Shown one piece after another: positions 35,071-44,406 of a DNA stretch of 64,000 nt. The notes beneath the pieces are model-generated. The model worked only from the letters and a program-made list of their open reading frames with translations. It was not told the origin of the DNA and did not search any database. The translations under genes and the position numbers were made by a program. Origin of the DNA: Collinsella sp. (GTDB lineage Bacteria > Actinomycetota > Coriobacteriia > Coriobacteriales > Coriobacteriaceae); contig JAUMMZ010000058.1 of assembly GCA_031296755.1 (NCBI GenBank), positions 1-64,000 of the forward strand, read 5' to 3'. Each line of letters begins with the position of its first letter. Within the stretch, counting starts at the first letter, position 1.

Positions 35071-37068
35071 ATGGCAAAAAACACCGCAAACTATGGTAAC
35101 GACAGTATCCGCCAGCTCAAGGACGAGGAGCGCGTACGCCTGCGCCCTGCCGTCATCTTCGGCTCGGACGGACTCGATGGCTGCGCGCATGCCGCCTTCG
35201 AGATTCTGTCCAACGCCGTTGACGAGGCGCGCCAGGGCTACGGCAAGCTCATCACCCTTACCGCCTTTCGCGATGGTTCCATTCAGGTAGAGGACAACGG
35301 CCGCGGCTGCCCGCTCGACTGGAACCCCTCCGAGAAGCGCTTTAACTGGGAACTCGTCTTTTGCGAGCTCTACGCCGGCGGCAAATACAACAATAACCAG
35401 GGCGGCGACTACGACTTCTCGCTCGGCACCAACGGCCTGGGCTCATGCGCAACCCAGTACGCCTCCGAATACATGGACGTCACGGTTTGGCGCGACGGCA
35501 ACAAGTACTCCCTGCACTTTAAGAAGGGCAAGGTCGTCGGTGCCAAAAAGAAGGCACTCGAGATTGAGCCCAGCGACGAGAACCGCACCGGCACCACCAT
35601 CAAGTGGCGCCCCGATCTTGAGGTCTTTACCTCGATCAGCATTCCCCACGACTGGTATCGCGAGACCATGCGCCGCCAGGCCGTGGTCAACGCCAACGTG
35701 ACCTTCCGCCTGTGCATCGAAGGTGACGATGGCGAGTTTTCCGAAGAGGATTTTTGCTATCCCAAGGGCATCGAAGACTACGTGCTCGAGAAGGTCGGTA
35801 CCGACTACCTCACCGAGCCTTTCTTTATCGAGGCCGACCGTCGCGGTCGCGATCGCGAGGACCTGCCCGATTACAACGTGAAGATTACCGCGTGCATGTG
35901 CTTCTCGCGCACCTTCATGATGCAGGAGTACTACCACAACTCATCGTGGCTCGAGAATGGCGGCTCACCCGAGAAGGCGGCCCGCAGCGCTCTGACCAGC
36001 GCCATCGATACCTACATTAAGCAACAGGGCAAATACAACAAAAACGAGAGCAGCATCAAATGGCAGGACGTCCAGGACTGCCTGGTGCTGGTGACCAACT
36101 GCTTCTCCACCCAGACGTCCTATGAAAACCAGACTAAGAAGGCCATCAACAACCGCTTTATCCAGCAGGCTATGACGGCCTTCTTTAAGGAGCGCCTCTC
36201 GACTTACCTGATCGAGAACAAAGACGCCGCCAACAAGATCATGGAGCAGGTGCTCATCAACAAGCGCTCGCGCGAGAACGCCGAGAAGACGCGTCAGAGC
36301 ATCAAGACCAACCTGCAGCAGAAGACCGACATGGCCAACCGCGTGCAGAAGTTCATCGACTGCCGCTCCAAGGACAAGAGCCGCCGCGAGATCTACATCG
36401 TAGAGGGCGACTCGGCAGCAGGCGCCATTCGTACCTCGCGCGATGCCGAGTTCCAGGGCGTTATGCCCGTCCGCGGTAAGATCCTCAACTGCCTGAAAGA
36501 GGACTACCCGCGCATCTTTAAGTCCGACATCATCATGGACCTTATGCGCGTGCTGGGCTGCGGTGTGGAGATCAAGGACAAGCGCATCAAGAACCTTGGT
36601 GCCTTTGACCTGGACAACCTCAACTGGAACAAGGTCATCATCTGTACGGACGCCGACGTCGACGGTTATCACATCCGTACGCTCGTGCTCACCATGCTCT
36701 ACCGCCTGGTGCCCACGCTTATCGACGAGGGTTACGTGTATATCGCCGAATCGCCGCTCTACGAGATCAACTGCAAAGAGAAGACCTACTTTGCCTACAC
36801 CGAGCTCGAGAAGAACGGCATCCTCAAGGAGATTGGCGACCAAAAGTGCTCCATCAACCGCTCCAAGGGTCTTGGTGAGAACGACCCGGACATGATGTGG
36901 CTCACCACCATGAATCCCGAGACGCGTCGTCTGATCAAGGTGGAGCCCGAGGACGTCACCAAGATGGAAACCATGTTCAACCTGTTGCTGGGCAACGACG
37001 AGGCAGGCCGCAAGCGCCATATCTCCGAGCACGGCAAGGAATATCTGGACCAGCTGGACCTGCAATAG
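35071..37068 (+). CDS. parE: DNA topoisomerase IV subunit B (ParE/GyrB family)
   Basis: A 665-residue type IIA topoisomerase ATPase subunit. The GHKL site is visible (EILSNAVDEARQG, VEDNGRGCP, GTNGLGSCATQYAS), the transducer follows, and the TOPRIM domain shows YIVEGDSAAGAI, VMPVRGKILNC and CTDADVDGYHI. It pairs with the subunit A gene 45 bases downstream. The divergent sequence and the pairing with a separate, non-dnaA-linked A subunit argue for topoisomerase IV rather than gyrase; a gyrase would normally be near the origin, which is not here. A LexA-like box lies upstream. Confidence 0.88.
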   Translation: MAKNTANYGNDSIRQLKDEERVRLRPAVIFGSDGLDGCAHAAFEILSNAVDEARQGYGKLITLTAFRDGSIQVEDNGRGCPLDWNPSEKRFNWELVFCELYAGGKYNNNQGGDYDFSLGTNGLGSCATQYASEYMDVTVWRDGNKYSLHFKKGKVVGAKKKALEIEPSDENRTGTTIKWRPDLEVFTSISIPHDWYRETMRRQAVVNANVTFRLCIEGDDGEFSEEDFCYPKGIEDYVLEKVGTDYLTEPFFIEADRRGRDREDLPDYNVKITACMCFSRTFMMQEYYHNSSWLENGGSPEKAARSALTSAIDTYIKQQGKYNKNESSIKWQDVQDCLVLVTNCFSTQTSYENQTKKAINNRFIQQAMTAFFKERLSTYLIENKDAANKIMEQVLINKRSRENAEKTRQSIKTNLQQKTDMANRVQKFIDCRSKDKSRREIYIVEGDSAAGAIRTSRDAEFQGVMPVRGKILNCLKEDYPRIFKSDIIMDLMRVLGCGVEIKDKRIKNLGAFDLDNLNWNKVIICTDADVDGYHIRTLVLTMLYRLVPTLIDEGYVYIAESPLYEINCKEKTYFAYTELEKNGILKEIGDQKCSINRSKGLGENDPDMMWLTTMNPETRRLIKVEPEDVTKMETMFNLLLGNDEAGRKRHISEHGKEYLDQLDLQ

Positions 37069-37113
37069 CAGCAAATCGATAACGACGGCCCATAAGAAGT
37101 TCAAGAGGAAATC

Positions 37114-39354
37114 GTGGCAAAGAAGAAGACGAAGAACCAGCCAAAGAAAAAGCAGGTCAACGCCGAAAACGTCATCGGCCTGCACTCCGAGGTCACCGAC
37201 CAGCCGATCACGCAGACGCTCGAGGTCAACTACATGCCCTACGCCATGAGCGTCAACGTCTCGCGTGCGTTCCCCGAGATCGACGGTTTTAAGCCCTCGC
37301 ACCGCAAGCTGCTCTACACCATGTACAAGATGGGTCTGCTCAAGGGCGAGCGCCAGAAGAGCGCCAACATCGTGGGTCAGACCATGAAGCTCAACCCGCA
37401 CGGCGACGCCGCGATCTACGAGACGATGGTGCGCCTGGCGACGGGCAACGAAGCGCTGCTTGCCCCCTTCGTAGAGTCGAAGGGCAACTTTGGCAAGTAC
37501 TATTCGGGCGACCTGAGCTACGCCGCCTCGCGTTATACCGAGGCCAAGCTCTCCCCCATCAGCGCCGAGATCTTCAAGGACATCGACAAGGATCCGGTCG
37601 ACTTCGTCGACAGCTACGACGGCGCCATGAAGGAGCCGCGCCTGCTGCCCACCACGTTTCCCAACATCCTTGTCTCGGCCAATAAGGGCATCGGCGTCGC
37701 CATGGCATCCGACATCTGCGGCTTCAACCTCAACGAGGTCTGTACTGCCACCATGCACTACCTGCAGGATCCCGACTGCGACCTGCTCGAGTACATGCCC
37801 ATGCCCGACTTCTCGACCGGCGGCGAGATTATCTACCGTCGCGAGGAGATGGAGAAGATCATCGAGACCGGCCTTGGCAGCTTCCAGATTCGCTCCCGCT
37901 GGCGCTGGATTCCCGAAGAGCGCATCATCGAGGTGTACGAGATTCCCTACACCACCAAGACCGATGTCATCATCGAGCGCATCGTCAAGCTCTCCAAGGA
38001 GGGCAAGGTCAAGGAGATCGCCGACATCCGCGATGAGACCGACCTTTCGGGTCTGCGCATCGCCATCGACCTTAAGCGCGGCGTCGACCCCGACAAGCTC
38101 ATGGCCAAGCTCTATCGCTCGACCACGCTGCAGGATTCGTTCTCGTGCAACTTCAACGTGCTGGTCGATGGTTACCCTCGCGTTATGGGCGTGCGCCAGA
38201 TTCTGCACGAGTGGGTCAAGTGGCGTATTGAGTCCACGCGTCGCCGCATTAACTTTGACCTGGGCAAAAAGTCCGAGCGCCTGCACCTGCTGCACGGCCT
38301 CGAGGCGATCTTGCTCGACATCGACAAGGCCATCGCCATCATCCGCGGCACCAAGCTCGAAGCCGAGGTCGTGCCCAACCTTATGAAGGGTTTCGACATC
38401 GACGAGACCCAGGCCGAGTTTGTTGCCGAGCTTAAGCTCCGCAACATCAACGAGGAGTACATCCTCAACCGCACCAAGGACATTGCCAAGCTTGAGGGCG
38501 AGATTGCCGAGCTTGAGGAGATCCTCTCCAGCGAGGAGAACATCAAGAAGGTCATCAGCGACGAGCTGGCCGCGGTCAACAAGAAGTACGTGATGCCGCG
38601 CCGCACGGGCAGGATCGAGCCCCACGAGGTCATCGAGGTAAGCCTGGAGCCCGAGGTCGAGGAGTACCCGGTTACCATCATGCTCTCGCGCGATGGCTAT
38701 CTTAAGAAGATGACGGACCGCGTGCTCAAGAAGGCGACCACGCTCAAGTACAAGGACGGCGACAAACCCTTTATCGAGTTCCCGTCCTCCAACACCCACG
38801 AGTTGCTGGTCTTTACCAACAAGAGCCAGGTGTACAAGTGCAAGGTTGCGGCGTTTGAGGATACCAAGTCGGCCCAGCTGGGCTCGTACCTGCCGACCGA
38901 TCTTGAGATGGAACCCGACGAGAGCGTCATCTGGGTCATCGACCCCGAAGACTACAAGGCCGACGTGTTGTTCGTCTTTGAGAACGGCCGCGTGGTGCGC
39001 GTCGCGCTTTCTGGATACGTCACCAAGACCAACCGCAAACGCCTCAAGAACGCCATCTACGGCGGCAGCAAGCTGCTGTATGCCCAGGTGCTCAACACAG
39101 ATCGTGACATCGCGCTGGTCTCGAGCGACTATCGCCTGATGAACTTCAACACGTCGCTGCTCAAGACCAAGACGACCACCAACACGCAGGGCGTCCAAGC
39201 CTTTACGGCCAAGAAGGGCCGCTCGGTCACCACCGTCGGCACAACCGAGGAGATTCTTGGCGCCGGCGTCTCGGCCGAGAAGTTCACCGCGCAGAGCCTC
39301 CCCTCAGCCGGTGCCCTCATGAAGGAAAACGACATGCCGAGTTTGTTTGATTAG
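37114..39354 (+). CDS. parC: DNA topoisomerase IV subunit A (ParC/GyrA family)
   Basis: A 746-residue breakage-reunion subunit. Near the N-terminus are MPYAMSVNVSRAFPEIDG, the helix with NPHGDAAIYETMVRLA, and the catalytic tyrosine in AASRYTEAKLSP. A coiled-coil gate (about 390-480) and a short C-terminal beta-propeller (VILMLSRDGYLKKM-type blades) follow. The start is GTG at 37114 behind AGAGGAAAT. It forms an operon with parE and ends before a strong terminator. The first 20 residues are very lysine-rich. Confidence 0.88.
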   Translation: MAKKKTKNQPKKKQVNAENVIGLHSEVTDQPITQTLEVNYMPYAMSVNVSRAFPEIDGFKPSHRKLLYTMYKMGLLKGERQKSANIVGQTMKLNPHGDAAIYETMVRLATGNEALLAPFVESKGNFGKYYSGDLSYAASRYTEAKLSPISAEIFKDIDKDPVDFVDSYDGAMKEPRLLPTTFPNILVSANKGIGVAMASDICGFNLNEVCTATMHYLQDPDCDLLEYMPMPDFSTGGEIIYRREEMEKIIETGLGSFQIRSRWRWIPEERIIEVYEIPYTTKTDVIIERIVKLSKEGKVKEIADIRDETDLSGLRIAIDLKRGVDPDKLMAKLYRSTTLQDSFSCNFNVLVDGYPRVMGVRQILHEWVKWRIESTRRRINFDLGKKSERLHLLHGLEAILLDIDKAIAIIRGTKLEAEVVPNLMKGFDIDETQAEFVAELKLRNINEEYILNRTKDIAKLEGEIAELEEILSSEENIKKVISDELAAVNKKYVMPRRTGRIEPHEVIEVSLEPEVEEYPVTIMLSRDGYLKKMTDRVLKKATTLKYKDGDKPFIEFPSSNTHELLVFTNKSQVYKCKVAAFEDTKSAQLGSYLPTDLEMEPDESVIWVIDPEDYKADVLFVFENGRVVRVALSGYVTKTNRKRLKNAIYGGSKLLYAQVLNTDRDIALVSSDYRLMNFNTSLLKTKTTTNTQGVQAFTAKKGRSVTTVGTTEEILGAGVSAEKFTAQSLPSAGALMKENDMPSLFD

Positions 39355-39387
39355 GACGACGGCAGAACCGCCATAGTTTTACAAAGC

Positions 39388-39430
39388 AGCGGGGCCCGGA
39401 GCGCAGCAATATCGCGCCCCGGGCCCCGCT
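39388..39430 (+). terminator. Strong terminator of the parE-parC operon
   Basis: AGCGGGGCCCGGAGCGC (39388-39404) pairs with 39414-39430 nearly perfectly, giving a very GC-rich stem about 35 bases after the parC stop. Confidence 0.8.
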
Positions 39431-39493
39431 CGTTGCGGAGGTCATCCTCGGAAATGTCGACGATACGGGGGCTTCCCGCACCGTCCTAAGCCG

Positions 39494-39550
39494 TTAGCAA
39501 AACTCGCAAAAGTTAGCAAAAGTTGCAAAAATTAGCAAAACTTGCAAAGG
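39494..39550. repeat. Three tandem 19-bp repeats in front of an ATPase pseudogene
   Basis: Units at 39494-39512, 39513-39531 and 39532-39550 follow the pattern TTAGCAAAA(C/G)TTGCAAAA with one to three differences. They end at the ribosome binding site of the broken ATPase gene starting at 39558 and look like an operator array. Confidence 0.8.
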
Positions 39551-39557
39551 AGCTACC

Positions 39558-40232
39558 ATGCAGTGCAGCAAGAGCCCCTTTACCCCGACGTTCCGAAGCG
39601 TCCCTCCCTTTCTAGCGGGTCGCGAACACATCCTCCGTGATATCAACCGTGGCTTTATCAACGGCCCGGGAGACCCCAACCTGTCGACCATTTTTACGGG
39701 CGCAAGAGGAACGGGTAAGACGGCGCTTCTCTCGCTCCTTTCAAAAACGGCGCTTGAACACGGCTGAATCGCAGCAAATGTCTCCCGCCATGCCAGGCAT
39801 GCTCGAAGATATTATCGAGCGAACCAAAGAAGCGGCAGATAGCTACCTTTCACAGTCTCACGCGCGCATGAACGGCGTTCAAATTGGTCCAGTGGGCATC
39901 GATTGGACATATGTTCAAGAAGCCCAGGGCAACTGGCGCACGTGCATGAATGGCATCTTCAGGCAACTCGAGAAGCATGGCATCGGGCTTCTCTCGAAAC
40001 GACCTATCGGGAGCTTTCCGATAAAGATATTGAGTTTTTGCTCACGATGCTGCCCGATTCTGGCCCCAGCAGGGTCTCGGAGATAGCCAAGCGTATGGGC
40101 GTCGCAAGCAACTATGCAAGCCAATACAAGCGCCGCCTCCTCGAGGACGGCGTCATCGGAGAGCGCGGGCGTGGTCTCGTTGGCTTTGACATCCCCGCAT
40201 TCAGGGAGTTCCTGAGCGAGAAGGCCTCCTAG
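39558..40232 (+). pseudogene. Degenerate AAA ATPase with winged-helix C-terminus
   Basis: Three pieces of one gene in different frames. The first 69 codons hold the N-terminus and Walker A (FLAGREHILRDI, FTGARGTGKTALL) and end at a TGA at 39765. From about 39780 another frame continues the family sequence (MPGMLEDIIERTKEAADSYL, GNWRTCMNGIFRQLEKHGIG). After a deletion removing the rest of the ATPase core, the C-terminal winged helix resumes near 40002 (ETTYRELSDKDIEFLLTML, RMGVASNYASQYKRRLLEDG). The gene is thus frame-shifted and internally deleted, yet its 19-bp repeat operator is intact. Confidence 0.82.
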
Positions 40233-40340
40233 CACGCCAAGATTGTCCGCAAGGGCAACGGCGTATGGCAATCAACGATTCACCTGGCAAGGACGGCAAG
40301 CATTTCCGCCAACGCTGATTGCCATGCGCTCCTCTTGTCC

Positions 40341-40871
40341 TTAGGCGAGCTTGCGGGCGAGCTCTCGCACCCCTTCCAACTTGGGCGACGATGCCATGCT
40401 GTCGCGCTCGGTCATACCGCTGATGGTGACAATGCCCTGGTCCCCCCACTTGCAGTATGCGCAGGTTGACTTGTACATGGCGATCGCCGCGTCATAGACA
40501 CCCTCGCTGTGACTATCGAGCAAAAGAGCCGTCTTGGTGAACGGAAATCCCGTGGCACCGAAGGCGTACAGACGGTCGATGGCGGCCTTTTCCTGCGCGG
40601 TGATATCGAACCAGTAGATAGGCGAGGCGAAGACGACCATATCTGCGTCTTTCAGCGACTCGATCACACCGGCCATGTCATCCTTCTGCACGCAGACGCC
40701 CTCATGGGCGAAGCAGTACTGGCATCCCAAGCAGCCGGCAATCTTTTTGCTGGCAACGCGGACGACCTCGACCGTATTGCCGCCCTCACGCGCAGTCTCG
40801 GCAAACGCCTCGACCATGGTGTCGGTATTGGCGCCCTTACGCGGACTACCACTCAATACAACGATATTCAT
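40341..40871 (-). CDS. NADPH-dependent FMN reductase / flavodoxin-fold protein
   Basis: A 176-residue flavoprotein of the NADPH-dependent FMN reductase family. The phosphate loop is LSGSPRKGANTDTM; a cysteine cluster (CLGCQYCF ... CVQKDDM) resembles the iron-sulfur-flavoprotein subgroup, and VVFASPIYWFDITAQEKAAIDRLY is the usual flavin-side motif. GAGAGGGAAT lies upstream of the ATG at 40871. Monocistronic. Likely a quinone or small-molecule reductase. Confidence 0.86.
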   Translation of the reverse strand: MNIVVLSGSPRKGANTDTMVEAFAETAREGGNTVEVVRVASKKIAGCLGCQYCFAHEGVCVQKDDMAGVIESLKDADMVVFASPIYWFDITAQEKAAIDRLYAFGATGFPFTKTALLLDSHSEGVYDAAIAMYKSTCAYCKWGDQGIVTISGMTERDSMASSPKLEGVRELARKLA

Positions 40872-41105
40872 AGGATTCCCTCTCCTTCATGCTGCAGGCG
40901 CGCAGCATGTTTTCTTGTAACCAAAACGAATGGAGTTAATCAATCGCCTCGTTTCAGCTACTCCCACTTAGTAATAGGAGCCACTGGTCAAAAGCCTGTC
41001 AACATCAAAACAAGTTCTCAATCTATCGATTCTACGTGAGGCAATGGTCCTCATTTGATACCCGCGCTGTTTGCACACTTGGGAGCAAAGGGATCTGGCC
41101 ACCAC
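40872..41105. other. Intergenic stretch, possible degenerate att-like site
   Basis: No gene seen. CTACTCCCACTTAG at about 40960 is a weak relative of the CTATTCCCACTC sites found further right and may mark the left edge of the accessory region. Confidence 0.35.
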
Positions 41106-41400
41106 TCAAATAAGATCACCGCCATCTTGCATAAACGACGCCATGTTAAGGTGCCTGACGCCATCCCTCTCCTGCAATAGAGGATCAAGCGTGAACAAGT
41201 AGCGCGGATACCCATCCCTGATGTGGCCGAACGGCCTGTACTCGCGCTCCTCGACGCCTCTGTCGGCAATCGACATAGAGACCTGGATGTAGGCGTAAGC
41301 ATTGCGCCTACGAGCGATGAACTCACACTCGAGCTTCCCAATACGGCCCACAGAAAGCTCGTACCCGCGCGATGCAAGATAGAGGTAGATCTTCACGTCG
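41106..41400 (-). pseudogene. C-terminal remnant of a DUF4143-type ATPase
   Basis: About 100 codons that match only the C-terminal domain of DUF4143/AAA_14 ATPases: YTDVKIYLYLASRGYELSVG, GKLECEFIARRR, YIQVSMSI, EREYRPFGHIRDGYPRYLF and GVRHLNMASFM. The ATPase half is absent on either side, so this is a fragment, read without a proper start. Confidence 0.7.
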
Positions 41401-41493
41401 GTATATACGCAAGATGCACCCCTTTTTCTCAGCGTCCATTTCATCAGTTATGGGGGTACTTTTTTACATTTTATAAAAAAGCGTACCGATAAC

Positions 41494-41505
41494 TTATTCC
41501 CACTC
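41494..41505. other. Att-like core site 1
   Basis: TTATTCCCACTC, the reverse complement of a GAG-TGG-GAA-TAA coding end. It is preceded by an AT-rich hairpin (GGTACTTTTTTA at 41447 against TAAAAAAGCGTACC). First of five related sites in the accessory region. Confidence 0.5.
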
Positions 41506-42011
41506 AGTTTCGAAAATCGAATGGTTTTGAAGTTTCGAAAGCGGCAGAGCACCATGCATAAGGGCATGTTGGGATCCGCACCAGTAAAACAGGAATTGAC
41601 TCACGCGAGAAGGCGCCGCCCCGTCGCCTCGATGCGTGCGACAGGCAGATTAGGTTTGGGGAGTAGAACGGCCCTTGCGCGAGGCGTGAATTGTAATCGA
41701 TAAAGCCGAGCTTTGAGAACATGCGGTTTATCTCGTCGAACGTTGAGTCAACAGGGGCTTGCGCCCCGTCGGCCGACTTGGCGACGCCCATGTCCATGAT
41801 GCCGGGCACAAGTGTGAATGCGCCACGTGGAGGCGAAGGGGCCACCCGAAAGGTCGATGGTAAGCGAGCACCAGAGGTCAAGGTAGTCCTCGCCTTCCGG
41901 GTTTGTGAGGTCGAGGGCGAGTGCCCCTCCCTCGGTCGCGTACAGTGGCGGCAGGCACTCGGCCAGCTCCTCGGTCATAAGCGCTTGCATGTCCGTCTCC
42001 CTCCGGGCCAC
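41504..42011 (-). pseudogene. Degenerate coding remnant of unknown family
   Basis: Two overlapping minus-strand frames carry protein-like sequence: MQALMTEELAECLPPLYATE, ALDLTNPEGEDYLDLW, then after a shift FTLVPGIMDMGVAKSADG and STFDEINRMFSKLGFIDYN. They read as one frame-shifted gene of about 150 codons starting near 41991. I do not recognise it. Confidence 0.35.
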
Positions 42012-42370
42012 GTCGGACCCCTAGAATCTTCGCCCCGTGGGCAAAGCCTCGGCGCGCCCCATGGCATCTCGGCTTTGCCCCCTGCAATGTCGCGCAGCGG
42101 AGACACCACCTGAGACGGATGTCGATGCATCGAACCCGAGACCGGGCGCGGCGGCGGGGAGCCTCTCGCGCGAACAATCTGCTCGATCCTGCCGCACCCA
42201 TCTTAAAAAAGTTCGAAAAACGTTCAATCGTACGACATCCGTCGAACAGTCGGGGGTACACACCGCTACAGAAGGCCCACGGAACGGGGGGGCGAGATGG
42301 TCGGCGACGGGTTCAAGGCACTCTCCGGCCCCACGCTCCGCTAGGGAGGGCGTCGGGAGGGGAGGCCGTA

Positions 42371-42832
42371 ATGGGCGAGAAGGGCGAGCGGCCGGAGCGG
42401 GTGTTCCCCGGCAGGACAGACCCGTGGTTCATAGCGGCCATGGTGATTGTGGCGGGCGGTTTATCCGCGGCGTGTATCGCGTGTTTCCTGAGCTCGAGTC
42501 CCGCGCTCCTATGGGGCTGGCTCGCGCTGCTGCCCGTCCCGGCCCTCGTGGCCCTGGCCGCCCTTCCCGTCCGCAGCAACCGCCTCGAGCTCTACGGCGA
42601 CCGCCTCGTCGTCGTGTACGCTGGGATGCGTTCGGTGATACCCTACGCCCACGTGCGGGGCGTAGGGCGCACCAGGACGCTCTGGGCGGGGACGGCCAAC
42701 TCGCTCGACCGCGTCTATATCGAGGCGCCCTACGACGGCGACGCCATCGTCTCGGTGACCGACAACGATGCCCTCGTGGCAGAGCTCGAGCGTAGGTGCG
42801 GCCTGCGGCCCGGCTGCGAACAAGGCAACTAG
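42371..42832 (+). CDS. Small membrane protein with a bacterial PH-like domain
   Basis: A 153-residue protein. Two adjacent hydrophobic helices (about 21-42 and 46-66: FIAAMVIVAGGLSAACIACF, LLWGWLALLPVPALVALAAL) precede a soluble beta domain (NRLELYGDRLVVVYAGMRSV, IPYAHVRGVGRTRT) typical of bPH-type membrane proteins. The ATG at 42371 follows GGGAGG. Isolated gene in the accessory patchwork; function unknown. Confidence 0.62.
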   Translation: MGEKGERPERVFPGRTDPWFIAAMVIVAGGLSAACIACFLSSSPALLWGWLALLPVPALVALAALPVRSNRLELYGDRLVVVYAGMRSVIPYAHVRGVGRTRTLWAGTANSLDRVYIEAPYDGDAIVSVTDNDALVAELERRCGLRPGCEQGN

Positions 42833-42871
42833 CTTCGCAGGGCGGCTATCAACGACTTGCTGCTCATCGTC

Positions 42872-43259
42872 ATATCACGACGGTCAATTCTGGGTCGGGC
42901 TGGCGGAGCTCGTCGAGGGCGGAAGGTATGGCGTCGCCCGCATCGTCTTCGGCGCAGAACCGTCCAATGAGGAAATCCTGCAATTCGTTACAAGCAAATG
43001 GGCGAAGTTCGCGTTCTTCGGTGACGAGGCCACTGAAACAAGCAAACCCGCGAAGAACCCCAAGCGGCGCGCTCGCGAGGCAGCGAAAGCCCTTAAACGG
43101 CCCGCGGTGAGCACCAAGGCACAACAGGCGCTCGCGGCACAGCGGGAAGCGATGAAGCGGGAGTCGGCTCAAGCAAGAAGTCAGCGTCGCGCGGATGAGG
43201 CGGAGACGCGCTTCGAGCAGCGAAAGTTGAAGCGCAAGCAGAAACATCGCGGGCATTGA
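42872..43259 (+). pseudogene. yjdF: 5'-truncated yjdF (DUF2992) copy lacking its riboswitch
   Basis: From about 42872 the DNA follows the intact yjdF at 53486-53905 closely, from codon 12 (YHDGQFWVGLAE) to the lysine-rich end (KLKRKQKHRGH). The first codons, the ribosome binding site and the upstream riboswitch are missing and replaced by unrelated sequence. A degraded version of the same downstream hairpin is at 43294-43325. The missing 5' part matches what is found alone at 47620-47749. Confidence 0.85.
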
Positions 43260-43467
43260 TCGCTATTTGCAGCAAGGCAAACCATATACAGCAGCGGCGC
43301 CAGTTCCACTTGAAGCCGACGCCGCGTAAACGCTGATGGTGACGGCCATGCACGGGCACGGGCGCGCCACCGCACTTCACAGCTTGTTTCTCAAGTATTT
43401 GGGACGCACACGCGGCGTTCAAAAATGTGGAGCGACGCCGCATGACTCGAGACTGAGCCGAGGTGCC
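43260..43467. other. Intergenic region with remnant yjdF terminator
   Basis: GCGGCG (43294-43299) pairs with CGCCGC (43320-43325) around a loop like that of the other yjdF terminators (…TTGAA…). Nothing else evident before the convergent toxin gene end. Confidence 0.5.
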
Positions 43468-43917
43468 CTACTTCTCGCCCTCCAGCAGCCCCACGATGCG
43501 GTCGATGTCGACGGCAAAGCGAGGCCTTCCCTCGCGCTCGTAGCGGTCGAGGTATGCCTGGCACTCGGAGACAATGCGCTTGGTGTTGCCGTCGATGATG
43601 CGCTGGAGCGTCTCGTAGTAGGCCGAGCCCTCGGTCCTGAAGCGGCGCTGGTAGGCCTTGGTTATGGGGAACATCTTGATGTAGTGGATGCCGTGGCGGC
43701 AGCCGGGGCGCGTCGTGGGGCGGGGTGGCAGTGCAAAGTATTGGTCTTTGGGCACGTTGGGGGCGATGTTAGAACGCAGCGGCACGGCGAAGTCCCTGCG
43801 CTTTCCGCGGAAACGCAGCCTCACCACCACGATGCAGGGGCGATTGTGCTTAAGCATGAGCTCGCGGTCGCCCTCGACGAGGTCGAAGAAGTCCTGGGAG
43901 ATGGATACAATCTTCAC
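43468..43917 (-). CDS. ToxN/TenpN-like endoribonuclease, candidate type III toxin
   Basis: A 149-residue protein starting at GTG 43917, with AGGGGG eight bases upstream. Features shared with type III toxins of the ToxN/AbiQ/TenpN group are the short N-terminal strand KIVSISQDFFDLV, a central RPCIVVVRLRFRG, the conserved DFAVPLRSNI and a helical C-terminus with IIDGNTKRIVSECQAYLDRY. In such systems the toxin is held by a small structured RNA encoded just upstream with an intervening terminator; a hairpin and a second stem-loop are present there (43942-44010). The usual tandem RNA repeats are not obvious. Family call is moderately confident. Confidence 0.6.
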   Translation of the reverse strand: MKIVSISQDFFDLVEGDRELMLKHNRPCIVVVRLRFRGKRRDFAVPLRSNIAPNVPKDQYFALPPRPTTRPGCRHGIHYIKMFPITKAYQRRFRTEGSAYYETLQRIIDGNTKRIVSECQAYLDRYEREGRPRFAVDIDRIVGLLEGEK

Positions 43918-43941
43918 CGGTTCGCCCCCTTCATACGAAAC

Positions 43942-44010
43942 GGGGCCCGCATCGCTGCAGGCCCCTACAGGTGGGCGATATTCTACGCCTTGCGGCACCC
44001 CGTCGCCCAC
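43942..44010 (-). ncRNA. Structured leader of the toxin gene, candidate RNA antitoxin
   Basis: On the minus strand GTGGGCGA (44010-44003) pairs with TCGCCCAC (43978-43971), enclosing an inner GC-rich loop. It is followed by a terminator-like stem GGGGCC (43965-43960) with GGCCCC (43947-43942) and CGTTTCG, 25 bases before the toxin GTG. This arrangement of a structured RNA, then a leaky terminator, then a toxin is the type III layout, but there is a single unit rather than several repeats. Confidence 0.4.
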
Positions 44011-44406
44011 GGAGGTTAAACGTACACGTAAGCCATACTCTGAAAGCCGCGGCTTCCGGCAAGTAGTTTATACCACGAAAGGCCGCTTTCAATGCGTATA
44101 GCTCGCAAAATAACACTCGCTGGGCCGTCACCCCTGGCCGTTACCCTCCAATCTTCATTGAAGTCAGCAGATCAATTCATATAGTCATGGGGGTTTATCC
44201 TAAAGGGAATCAAATTTATACCCCCATAACTAAGGAATTTTCTATTCCCACTCAATGACTAGAGCCCTGGTGTAATTGGCTGGATCACCGTTCCGGGAAC
44301 CGGTATCGACCTACCTGCCCGCCAAGCCCCTTCTTCAGCTCCAGCTTAGTATCTGACTCACACCGTTATAAGCGAAAACCGAAGAGATGCGTCTTGGCCA
44401 AGAAAA
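44011..44406. other. Intergenic stretch with hairpin and att-like core site 2
   Basis: ATGGGGGT at 44189 pairs with ACCCCCAT near 44219, and CTATTCCCACTC follows at 44242-44253 (continuing AATGACTAG). The rest holds no gene I can support. Confidence 0.5.

Noticed and set aside
35965..39198. A 1,077-codon open frame on the minus strand
   Set aside because: It is the antisense of parE and parC, produced by high-GC codon bias; the plus-strand proteins are unmistakable and the minus frame has no motif or ribosome binding site.
40955..40975. CTACTCCCACTTAG as a sixth att-like site
   Set aside because: Two or more differences from the core and no matching border structure; kept only as a weak possibility.
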